Origin: Bacillota bacterium
Lineage (GTDB): Bacteria > Bacillota_I > Bacilli_A > Acholeplasmatales > Acholeplasmataceae
Assembly (NCBI GenBank): GCA_023431045.1
Contig: JAEYXZ010000056.1
Location: forward strand, 1 to 5,703
Length of the DNA stretch: 5,703 nucleotides
Direction of reading: 5' to 3'
Part shown: positions 1 through 5,703 of the stretch, piece by piece
How the letters are laid out: the number at the start of each line of letters is the position of its first letter
Numbering within the stretch: the first letter of the stretch is position 1
The notes under the pieces: generated by a model
The model's database searches: none
What the model was told of the DNA's origin: nothing
The model's input: the letters and a program-made list of their open reading frames with translations, nothing else
Position numbers and translations under genes: made by a program

Positions 1-179
1 TCACCAGGTAGTATCATTGGAGTCATTGATCCTGTTTCAATTAATCCATAACCATATCCAAATACTAAAACGGGTTTCTTTGTTGTAAATGATATTGCTG
101 TTATGACAACAAATGATAAGGTTAGGATGAAGATAAATAAGGTGAGGATGATTCCAATAATCTTAAATGTTTTTCTCAT
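1..179 (-). CDS. Second signal peptidase I, SipW/ER type (5' part only, runs off the window)
   Basis: Only the first 59 codons are in the window; the gene continues past base 1. The translation has a short basic start (MRKTFK), one hydrophobic membrane segment at about residues 7-30, then a region ending ETGSMTPMILPG at residues 48-59. GSM-x-P followed by PG(D/E) is the catalytic serine box of type I signal peptidases, making Ser51 the likely nucleophile; the SGSM/TGSM form favours the SipW/ER branch. Its role would be to cleave signal peptides on the outer face of the membrane. The start is fixed: an in-frame TAA lies four codons upstream (189-191), and the ATG overlaps the TGA stop of the McrC-like gene as ATGA. 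No good Shine-Dalgarno precedes it, so translation probably depends on coupling. The general-base residue (His or Lys) is outside the window, so the branch is not proven. Confidence 0.82.
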   Translation of the reverse strand, partial: MRKTFKIIGIILTLFIFILTLSFVVITAISFTTKKPVLVFGYGYGLIETGSMTPMILPG

Positions 180-1963
180 ACTTTTTGTTTAAGTTTCGCA
201 ACTTTCTTCTGATGGTCTTTTTTCAATCTTTCTTTTTCTGCTTTAACTTTCAAGCGTTGTTGTTCTTTTTCTTTTTGAACTTTTGCTTTCAGTTTTGCTT
301 GTTCTTTTTCTTTTAATAACTTCAATCGTGCTTTTTCTTTTTGTTTCTTATCGTTAATCTTTTTGTTTACACGAGTGATTTCTTGATGATATAAGTCTTG
401 ATACTTTTTCTTAAGTTCATTCATTGCTTCACTTTGTTTCTTAAGCTGTTCTTTTAAGTTGAGTAATTCTTGATCACGCTTAAGTTCAAGCATTTCTCGT
501 TGTTTTTTCGTAAGTGCTTCAAGTTCTTTTTGTGCTTTTTTTGAATCATCGGTTTCTTTTTCTTTGATGTATCGTTTTTGATGCTTCAAGATTTCTTGAT
601 ACCATTTCTTCTCAAGTGACACAGCACTTCGAATATCTTTTTCTTTGATTTCACGAATGAGTGCGGCCAGTTTGAATTTTTCTTCGGTCTGCTTCATTTG
701 ATCAAATGAACCACCTTCATCAATTAAATACTGGAATACATCCTTATCGGCATTAATACCAAAGTAGGATTCAAAGAGGACATTCGTGATTTCTAATGTA
801 TCCTTAATGGCTTTTCTTAACGCGACTTCATATCTTGGTTCTGATTCCATGTTGTAATCAATCATGGATTTGAAGTTTTGTTTTGCTTTATTGATGTAAT
901 ACTCATTAATTCGAGTATCTTCAATTTCATATGCTTTTGGATTAAGGACCATGTTATCTGGTGTGATTGTAATGAGTTCAGCCTTTGTCGTTTTATAACG
1001 TTTTGACGCTAATTCTTCATTCTTTGTTCGATCAGGATCATGATAGAAGAGGGTTGATAATGCCATCAAAGCATTTTGATTGAGATGCTTTCGATAGTTT
1101 TCATCAAAGCGTCTTTTCTTTTCATGGCGAATCACTTCATAACCAAGATTGGAATACTGTTCTAAGAATTGCCAGAGATTATAACAGTTTCGATAATCAG
1201 TATTCTTTAGAATAATCTGAGTCTTTTGAATCGGTGAACGAACTGTTTTATATCCTCTCATCATCTTCATAAAGTGGGAACTTGTTAGGTTTCCAACTTG
1301 ACGGTTTAGATGTTCAGCACGTTCTAAAAGTTGAACATTATGCTCGACAACCTCACCACCAGGAATTGACTCAATTTCATTAATATTGAAATCGATATTG
1401 TATTTGATACTATCCAAATCGATATCAAGATTATGCTTTAAGGTTGTGTATTTTTTCGTATTGACATCTTCTTTAAGTACTTTAACTCTTTCATTAACAA
1501 ATGATCCAAGTTTTAGTACTAAAGTCATGATGAATCTATTTTCATAAATTCCATATTCAATTTCGGACTGCTTTACCAATAATTTTTGTGGTGTGATTGG
1601 TAAATCATTGCTGCTTTTCATGTTTTCATTGCGCTTTAAGTATTGCGCATTCGCAGCTAAATGTCTCACCGTTTGACTATCAGTCTTCTTTGCTTTTTCA
1701 ATAATGACAACTTCTTCATCATATCTAAGGGTTGATTTTAAGTTTCGAACGATTTTGTCGATGGATGGAATATATGTTTCAATCATCTTAATCCATTCAT
1801 CATCAAACTTCTTTAATTCTGAAATTGTTGAGATAGCTAGTTTATTCTTACCTTCGTAAAGTCCCTTATAAAAGTACGCAGGAAAGTCTGTTTCAACTTC
1901 CAAGTCATCAAATACGGAGATTAACATATTATAGAATAAGTCTAAATCATAGCTTTTTTTCAA
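176..1963 (-). CDS. DUF2357 / McrC-like protein with long coiled-coil tail
   Basis: 595 residues with no signal peptide or membrane segment, so probably cytoplasmic. Residues about 70-155 look like the DUF2357 family found in McrC-type partners of McrB AAA+ proteins: EKAKK at 89-93, VRHLA at 99-103, then PQKLL and YENRF (residues 140-144). The middle (about 230-440) is mixed alpha/beta. Residues about 450-590 are Lys/Glu/Gln-rich and low in complexity, a long basic coiled coil. I see no PD-(D/E)xK nuclease signature (no PD... followed by a D/E-x-K strand) where McrC nucleases carry one, so it is probably not a nuclease; this is by eye only. The start is TTG at 1963-1961, chosen because AAGGAG lies 8 bases upstream and the first internal ATG is codon 13 without such support. 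The ATPase gene lies 12 bases upstream; the stop overlaps the next gene. McrC homologues activate the NTPase of their McrB partner, and that is the likely role here. Family call good; function unknown. Confidence 0.8.
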   Translation of the reverse strand: MKKSYDLDLFYNMLISVFDDLEVETDFPAYFYKGLYEGKNKLAISTISELKKFDDEWIKMIETYIPSIDKIVRNLKSTLRYDEEVVIIEKAKKTDSQTVRHLAANAQYLKRNENMKSSNDLPITPQKLLVKQSEIEYGIYENRFIMTLVLKLGSFVNERVKVLKEDVNTKKYTTLKHNLDIDLDSIKYNIDFNINEIESIPGGEVVEHNVQLLERAEHLNRQVGNLTSSHFMKMMRGYKTVRSPIQKTQIILKNTDYRNCYNLWQFLEQYSNLGYEVIRHEKKRRFDENYRKHLNQNALMALSTLFYHDPDRTKNEELASKRYKTTKAELITITPDNMVLNPKAYEIEDTRINEYYINKAKQNFKSMIDYNMESEPRYEVALRKAIKDTLEITNVLFESYFGINADKDVFQYLIDEGGSFDQMKQTEEKFKLAALIREIKEKDIRSAVSLEKKWYQEILKHQKRYIKEKETDDSKKAQKELEALTKKQREMLELKRDQELLNLKEQLKKQSEAMNELKKKYQDLYHQEITRVNKKINDKKQKEKARLKLLKEKEQAKLKAKVQKEKEQQRLKVKAEKERLKKDHQKKVAKLKQKV

Positions 1964-1971
1964 ATCTCTAA

Positions 1972-1977
1972 CTCCTT
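1972..1977 (-). promoter_or_regulatory. Shine-Dalgarno that decides a TTG start
   Basis: On the minus strand AAGGAG sits 8 bases before the TTG at 1963-1961 and overlaps the TAA stop of the upstream ATPase gene (AAC TAA GGAG). Ribosomes finishing the ATPase therefore end on the initiation site of the McrC-like gene, which suggests translational coupling of the two partners. It is the main reason for accepting a non-ATG start. Confidence 0.8.
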
Positions 1978-3538
1978 AGTTACGTTTACGGTAGTTTTCA
2001 ATCATCTTACGTGCTTCAGGGAATGCATTTTTACCAAAGAGTTTATCAATGGTATCAACAAGTCCCGCTAATTCTTTTTGTAAGAATGGAAGATTCAAGA
2101 ATTCAAATTTACGTAAAATCTTTCTTGTTACAATGTAATCAAGGCCTTCAACTTCATCTTGTCCACAAGCAACAAACACTGGGACAAAGGTTCTAATCTG
2201 TTTCATAATACGGTTACCAAATGTCATTTGGAAGTTTGCAGTGATGAATTGGTCAAGTTTTGCTAGATTTTGAAGGGTCTTTTGCGAGATTGGATTATTC
2301 TTGATGGCTTCTTGGAAAAGGTTATCAATGAAGTCATAACTCATATGAATTGAATCGGTAAACGGTGCATCAATGAAGTCTGCCTTAACAGATAATTCAA
2401 TTGAACCAGCACGGTCATAAACTTTATCAGTAATCGCGAATGTGGAGTCATCACGGTTAGCAGTACCGACAAACCAAACATTCGGTGTTAATAACATCTT
2501 ACCCTTAGTGATATGAATCGGATCTCCTGGTATCGTATCTGGTGTGATATCAATTAACCATTCACTAGCGTTTGGCATTTCAAGAACTGATAGGAAGTCT
2601 GCAAAATAATATTCAATACGGGCTAAGTTCATTTCATCTAGAACAATGAAATTTAAGTCAGTTCTAAATGTTGCTTCATAGATGGACTTCAAGAAATCTG
2701 TTTCATTGAACTTCTTTGTAAATTCATTTAGGTAACCAATCATTTCTGCACGGTCTCTCCAAGAAGGTTGAACCGAGATAATTGAGGTATCGTTATTAAA
2801 GAATTTACCCATTGCATATGGCAGTGATGTTTTACCAGTTCCAGAGATCCCTTCAAGGATCAAGAGTTTAGAGGATGCCATACTTGCAAAATAAATTGAA
2901 ATGACTTTTGGACTGTAAAACAATTTAAGTTGGGATGCTGCGAAGTTAATGAATCGATCTACTAATTCCTTAAGACCAATTTTATCTTGATCTGACATAT
3001 GGGTCTGTAACACATTGAAGTGATACGTTTCATCAACAGCAATCAGTTTTGTAAAGCGAGATTGATTTTCCTCATCTGCTTTATCTTTTTCATTCGAGTC
3101 ACTACCCAACCCTTGTGCGCCTACGCCTGCAAGCGCGCGACGATTAGTGGGTAACCCAAGGTCACCCGATTTTAATGTTAGAATCGCATTCTTCTCATCT
3201 GTTATATCTACAATCTTTTGGTTAAGCTCTGCAATCTGGAGTAATAAATCATCTTTAGATACTTCTTTTCTCACAAATCTAAAATACCGTCTTAATAACA
3301 TGAAGAAAAAGTATAAAAGCGAACCAATGAAGATAAAATTGATGATGATGACAAGAATACCAATAACCCAATCTAAAAGATTGAAATTGATAGATGCAAT
3401 CGAGAATGATTCCACATAAGAAGCTGGGCGATTCCAGAATACATCACCAATTAAACCAAAAAGCGTTGCAAAAAAAGCAACGATGTGTTCGAACAACGTC
3501 TGGATAAACTCGATATACCAGGTTGCGAACTCACTCAT
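1976..3538 (-). CDS. Membrane-anchored McrB-like AAA+ ATPase/GTPase
   Basis: 520 residues. The N-terminus has two hydrophobic segments, about 8-32 and 55-83, then a basic stretch (RRYFRFVRK) and a short coiled coil at about 93-122. A flexible charged linker (about 140-163) leads to the motor. The AAA+ core has Walker A GISGTGKTS at 230-238 (Lys236), Walker B FIVLDEMN at 297-304 (Asp301, Glu302), and GTANRDD at 358-364. The last matches the position of the MNTAD motif that marks McrB-type NTPases (NxxD kept: Asn361, Asp364). YDRA supplies a likely arginine finger, Arg376. The positive-inside pattern puts the motor in the cytoplasm. ATG start with AAGGGAGG 9 bases upstream; 22 bases after the signal peptidase stop and 12 before the McrC-like gene. 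No DNA-recognition domain of the usual McrB N-terminal kind is seen; the membrane anchor takes its place. Whether it uses GTP or ATP cannot be read from sequence. A MoxR-like label is possible, but the NxxD motif and the DUF2357 partner favour McrB. Confidence 0.9.
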   Translation of the reverse strand: MSEFATWYIEFIQTLFEHIVAFFATLFGLIGDVFWNRPASYVESFSIASINFNLLDWVIGILVIIINFIFIGSLLYFFFMLLRRYFRFVRKEVSKDDLLLQIAELNQKIVDITDEKNAILTLKSGDLGLPTNRRALAGVGAQGLGSDSNEKDKADEENQSRFTKLIAVDETYHFNVLQTHMSDQDKIGLKELVDRFINFAASQLKLFYSPKVISIYFASMASSKLLILEGISGTGKTSLPYAMGKFFNNDTSIISVQPSWRDRAEMIGYLNEFTKKFNETDFLKSIYEATFRTDLNFIVLDEMNLARIEYYFADFLSVLEMPNASEWLIDITPDTIPGDPIHITKGKMLLTPNVWFVGTANRDDSTFAITDKVYDRAGSIELSVKADFIDAPFTDSIHMSYDFIDNLFQEAIKNNPISQKTLQNLAKLDQFITANFQMTFGNRIMKQIRTFVPVFVACGQDEVEGLDYIVTRKILRKFEFLNLPFLQKELAGLVDTIDKLFGKNAFPEARKMIENYRKRN

Positions 3539-3560
3539 GTTTGGTTTCCTCCCTTATTGG

Positions 3561-4250
3561 TTATTGTGTTTCTCTTTGTTGTTTTTGGAGTTGAGCTAGA
3601 AGTTCAGCTTTTAATGCTTCTTTTTCTTGCTCGTGTCTTTTTTGTAACGTTTGTTTATTACGATCAATGATGCGTTTTGCTAAGATGACCATTTCATAGA
3701 TGAAGAATAAGAATAGTGGTAAGACAATCCATAATAAGAAGCCATTGGGATCTCTTAATTGGTCCATCGTTGTACCTAAACCTGCAGTATTACCAGTATA
3801 TCTACCAATCACATTCTCAAGTTGTACAACTTCAATGTTATTTGCCATATCGGTTGTCATTTCATCTTCACCATATATACCATAAAGATTTGCTGCAACG
3901 TCTCCTTGAGTAATGACTAGGTCATCACCAAAATCGACGATTCTATGGATGATATGTTTTCCTTGATGCCAGAATACAATGATTTGTCCAAGTTGTAAGT
4001 TTTCTTTTTGTTCTTCGTTTAAAATATCAATATAAGCTAAGTCGCCTTCTTTAAATGAATCCGGTCTACCGCCATCCATAGATCCTGATTGGACGGAAAC
4101 GAATCCTTTCCCAAAAATATTAGGAATATCCGTTTCTGATGCAACAGCAATATTGGAAATTGAAAATATCATTAAAAGCAGAATGATACTATAGAAGATC
4201 ACATTCCCAGTAATTTTCAATGATTTAATCCAAGTGCTTTTCTTGTTCAT
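3561..4250 (-). CDS. Signal peptidase I, SipW/ER type, with cytoplasmic coiled-coil tail
   Basis: 229 residues. The serine box SGSM (residues 55-58, Ser57 nucleophile), HRIV (101-105 region, His102 general base) and TQGD (114-117, Asp117) follow the order of the Ser-His signal peptidases of the archaeal/ER/SipW branch; VIGRYTG (147-153) is the usual box after them. Membrane segments lie at about 13-38 and 171-191, so the catalytic part (about 40-168) faces outside. Residues 192-229 form a Lys/Glu/Gln-rich cytoplasmic helix. Two oddities: ten residues separate SGSM from the GD pair, where SGSMEP-type proteins usually have about six, so the segment next to the nucleophile carries a Gly/Arg/Pro insertion; and the charged tail is not part of the basic fold. 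ATG start with AGGAG 9 bases upstream. In Bacillus, SipW processes TasA-family proteins, and such a substrate gene lies directly upstream. I give no symbol because two such enzymes are present. Confidence 0.92.
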   Translation of the reverse strand: MNKKSTWIKSLKITGNVIFYSIILLLMIFSISNIAVASETDIPNIFGKGFVSVQSGSMDGGRPDSFKEGDLAYIDILNEEQKENLQLGQIIVFWHQGKHIIHRIVDFGDDLVITQGDVAANLYGIYGEDEMTTDMANNIEVVQLENVIGRYTGNTAGLGTTMDQLRDPNGFLLWIVLPLFLFFIYEMVILAKRIIDRNKQTLQKRHEQEKEALKAELLAQLQKQQRETQ

Positions 4251-4314
4251 GATTGGATACTCCTAAAATGTGTTTGGGGATCTTTTTTTATAAGTCTATT
4301 CAAAATGCACCATA

Positions 4315-4362
4315 ATTAAAGAAGTCGCATCAATGATGCGGGAGATGGGACTTCTTTCTAAT
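4315..4362 (-). terminator. Structured hairpin between surface-protein and signal-peptidase genes (probable attenuator/terminator)
   Basis: A perfect 9-bp inverted repeat pairs 4318-4326 with 4349-4357, extended by three more pairs (4315-4317 with 4360-4362) after a 2-base bulge. Inside it, 4326-4331 and 4335-4340 form a second 6-bp hairpin with a 3-base loop. On the minus-strand transcript it comes about 30 bases after the stop of the 305-aa protein and is followed by UUCUUUAAUUAU, a poor U-tract. It may be a weak terminator letting some transcripts reach the enzymes, or a processing or stability element. A TATAAA lies further down the minus strand near 4290, but without a good -35, so I do not call a promoter. 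The rest of the 140-base gap holds the signal peptidase ribosome site (4260-4264) and nothing else evident. Confidence 0.5.
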
Positions 4363-4390
4363 CATGATATCGACTTTGTAAGTTAATTTA

Positions 4391-5308
4391 TTAAACTGCG
4401 CCTTCGAAATCAAAGGATAATTCTACAGAACCTGAAAGAATCGCATTGAATGCTTCTTGATCCCAACCTTCAATCCAAACACGAACCATAACATATGCAA
4501 CTTCAGCATCAGTACCTAAAACGTTAGTAATACCTGTTGGTAAGCTTGGAGTCCATCCAGCAGTTGTTGCAGCAGCAACAGTGTAAAGTGGAGAAACTAC
4601 AGTTGACATTGAAGCAGCAGCAACGATGGTTGATGGTAATGTAGCAGCAGTGAAATCAGCTTCTAGGATTGGGTTTGTTTCAATGGCATTATAGAATAGG
4701 ACTGCTTCGTTATTACCCCAAGTACCTTTAACTAAGGAGTTACCTTCAATAGCATCTGCTTTTTCGATAACAGTAATGGTTGGACTTGATGCAGCTAATT
4801 GGTCTTCAAAACTAATACGAACAGCATTCGATGCATAATCAGTAATTGGAGTTGAAGGGTTAGCAGGTGATGCTGCTCTTGTTCCTGCTACGTTCATACC
4901 TGGAATCCATGAGGTTTGAGAACCACCTAGTGTCATTGCAGTTAATTCAACACCTGTTAAGCTTGCATTACCTGCAAAATAAAGTGGGAATTCGATGTAA
5001 TGATCGGTATTTGCAGCAACGCCAGCAAATGTTTCGAATGTTACACCATCTGGTGAATAGACATTATCGAATCTGAAGTTTTCAGCGTCAATTAATGTTT
5101 CGATGTCAGTTGTTGTAATGATATTAGTCCAATCTGAACCATTAAGTGATACATAGAAACCAGAACCGGCTCTAACTTCGGTTGTAAACGCTTGGACCTC
5201 AGCGGTGTTGTTGATGGTGAACCATGCATAGACACCAACGGATAGTGCTGCACCAGTTAAGACGAGTGACAACACGGATAAGATAAACTTACTTGTTAAA
5301 CTTTTCAT
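4391..5308 (-). CDS. Exported TasA/camelysin-like surface protein with SipW-dependent signal peptide
   Basis: 305 residues. The N-terminus is short and basic (MKSLTSK), then a hydrophobic helix at about 8-27 ending GVYAWFT (25-31). This matches the SipW-dependent signal form (GTxAxFTD or YAWFT); cleavage near Ala28 is likely but not proven. The mature part is rich in Ala, Thr, Ser and Val, with no cysteine and very little lysine, as in a secreted beta-sandwich protein; YIEFPLYFAG (104-113) looks like a core strand pair. Residues 275-301 hold a box around IEGWD, repeated in the gene upstream. No LPxTG sorting motif or C-terminal membrane segment is seen, so retention would have to come from self-assembly or binding. 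ATG start with AAGGAG 9 bases upstream; the preceding gap is 60 bases. It is followed by a hairpin and a SipW-type peptidase, its likely processing enzyme. Whether it forms fibres as TasA does cannot be told from sequence. Confidence 0.85.
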   Translation of the reverse strand: MKSLTSKFILSVLSLVLTGAALSVGVYAWFTINNTAEVQAFTTEVRAGSGFYVSLNGSDWTNIITTTDIETLIDAENFRFDNVYSPDGVTFETFAGVAANTDHYIEFPLYFAGNASLTGVELTAMTLGGSQTSWIPGMNVAGTRAASPANPSTPITDYASNAVRISFEDQLAASSPTITVIEKADAIEGNSLVKGTWGNNEAVLFYNAIETNPILEADFTAATLPSTIVAAASMSTVVSPLYTVAAATTAGWTPSLPTGITNVLGTDAEVAYVMVRVWIEGWDQEAFNAILSGSVELSFDFEGAV

Positions 5309-5348
5309 TTTTATTTTCTCCTTATTAGGGTTTTCTTTTTTTGGCTTT

Positions 5349-5365
5349 TAACCTTTTGTAACCTT
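5349..5365. repeat. Two direct copies of AAGGTTA, 10 bases apart
   Basis: In the 60-base gap between the two surface-protein genes, TAACCTT on the plus strand (AAGGTTA on the minus) occurs at 5349-5355 and again at 5359-5365, a spacing of 10 bases, about one helical turn. It could be an operator half-site pair, but one pair in an AT-rich gap can arise by chance. No convincing -35/-10 pair is seen, so the downstream gene may be read through from the upstream one. Confidence 0.25.
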
Positions 5366-5368
5366 ATT

Positions 5369-5703
5369 CTATATATTTAAATCTTCGTAGTATCTTGCAG
5401 CTCTAAATCGAAGTTGAATCAACATTTGATCTCTAATCACTGCATCGATACAATCTGGATCCCAACCTTCTAACCAAATGTTAATGGTTGCACTTCCTTC
5501 ATAGGTTGTGAGACCATCAACACTTGAGATGAGTTCAAGTTTGGATACTAAACTTCTTTGATCCATTGCAATATCTCGTTGCATTGGATTAAAATCTGTT
5601 AATTCATAAATCATGAGCCCTTCATCAATCGGATTTAATTCAGGGAGGATTTGAGGTGATACCCTGCGGTAGTAATCATTTGCTCCAAAGGATAGTCCAT
5701 AAC
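5369..5703 (-). CDS. Probable exported TasA-like surface protein (3' part only)
   Basis: The frame is open from the window edge to a TAG at 5371-5369, giving the last 110 residues; the start lies beyond base 5703. An internal ATG at 5614 is not a credible start, since coding continues upstream of it with no stop. The C-terminal segment INIWLEGWDPD (nucleotides about 5405-5485) aligns without gaps to the end of the 305-aa protein: seven of 27 residues are identical, including W, EGWD and the final F, with most of the others conservative hydrophobic changes. The two are therefore likely paralogues with the same terminal strands. It differs in having a Cys after EGWDPD and a more charged tail (RYYEDLNI). 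The N-terminus, and so any signal peptide, is not visible; export is inferred from the paralogue and from the neighbouring SipW-type peptidases. Confidence 0.7.
   Translation of the reverse strand, partial: YGLSFGANDYYRRVSPQILPELNPIDEGLMIYELTDFNPMQRDIAMDQRSLVSKLELISSVDGLTTYEGSATINIWLEGWDPDCIDAVIRDQMLIQLRFRAARYYEDLNI

Noticed and set aside
176..3538. Classical McrBC restriction system
   Set aside because: The AAA+ partner has membrane helices instead of a DNA-recognition domain, and no nuclease motif is seen in the McrC-like partner; the homology is real but a restriction function is not supported.
2011..3885. Plus-strand open frames at 2011-2196, 3147-3419, 3485-3670, 3700-3885 and 3716-3913
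   Set aside because: All lie antisense to well-supported minus-strand genes with clear motifs, have no convincing ribosome site, and give compositions typical of reversed coding sequence.
4251..4310. Separate promoter for the signal peptidase gene
   Set aside because: A TATAAA is present on the minus strand, but no sequence close to TTGACA lies 16-18 bases before it; AT-rich DNA gives such matches often.
4563..4582. Short inverted repeat TGTTGC/GCAACA
   Set aside because: It falls inside an Ala/Thr/Val-rich coding stretch of repeated GCA and GTT-like codons and is explained by codon use.
4867..5076. Plus-strand open frame of 69 codons
   Set aside because: Antisense to the 305-aa surface-protein gene, with no ribosome site or recognisable protein features.
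5369..5614. A complete 81-residue gene starting at the ATG at 5614
   Set aside because: The frame stays open upstream to the window edge and the EGWD box belongs at the end of a longer protein, so this is the 3' part of a truncated-by-window gene.

Overview
The window is an AT-rich stretch from a low-GC Gram-positive-type (Firmicutes/Tenericutes-like) genome. All six supported genes lie on the minus strand, so transcription runs from high to low coordinates. TGA acts as a stop codon: the McrC-like gene ends in TGA inside an ATGA overlap with the next start. This argues for the standard bacterial code and against the Mycoplasma/Spiroplasma TGA=Trp code. Strong AAGGAG-type ribosome sites, a TTG start and SipW-type secretion suggest a Bacilli-like or Acholeplasma-like wall-less lineage. 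The lineage is inference; no marker gene is present.

Layout in transcription order: (1) 5703-5369, the 3' end of a gene whose product ends in a conserved W-x-EGWD box; (2) 5308-4391, a 305-aa exported protein with a SipW-dependent, TasA/camelysin-like N-terminus and the same C-terminal box; (3) a structured intergenic hairpin at 4315-4362; (4) 4250-3561, a SipW/ER-type signal peptidase I with a second membrane segment and a charged cytoplasmic tail; (5) 3538-1976, a membrane-anchored AAA+ ATPase of the McrB type; (6) 1963-176, a DUF2357/McrC-like protein with a long basic coiled-coil tail and no nuclease motif that I can find; (7) 179 to beyond base 1, the start of a second signal peptidase I, its catalytic serine motif just inside the window edge.

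Genes 4 to 7 are tightly packed (gaps of 22 and 12 bases, then a 4-base overlap) and are almost certainly one operon. The two surface-protein genes lie immediately upstream, with a possible attenuating hairpin between them and the enzymes. The combination is unusual. An McrB/McrC-like pair, normally discussed as a restriction or nuclease module, is here membrane-tethered, apparently nuclease-free, and placed between two SipW-type signal peptidases and their probable substrates. My reading (inference) is a membrane machine that makes, processes or assembles exported TasA-like surface proteins, or regulates that step, rather than a DNA restriction system.

No tRNA, rRNA, CRISPR array, insertion sequence or phage gene is visible. 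No gap between genes exceeds 141 bases.
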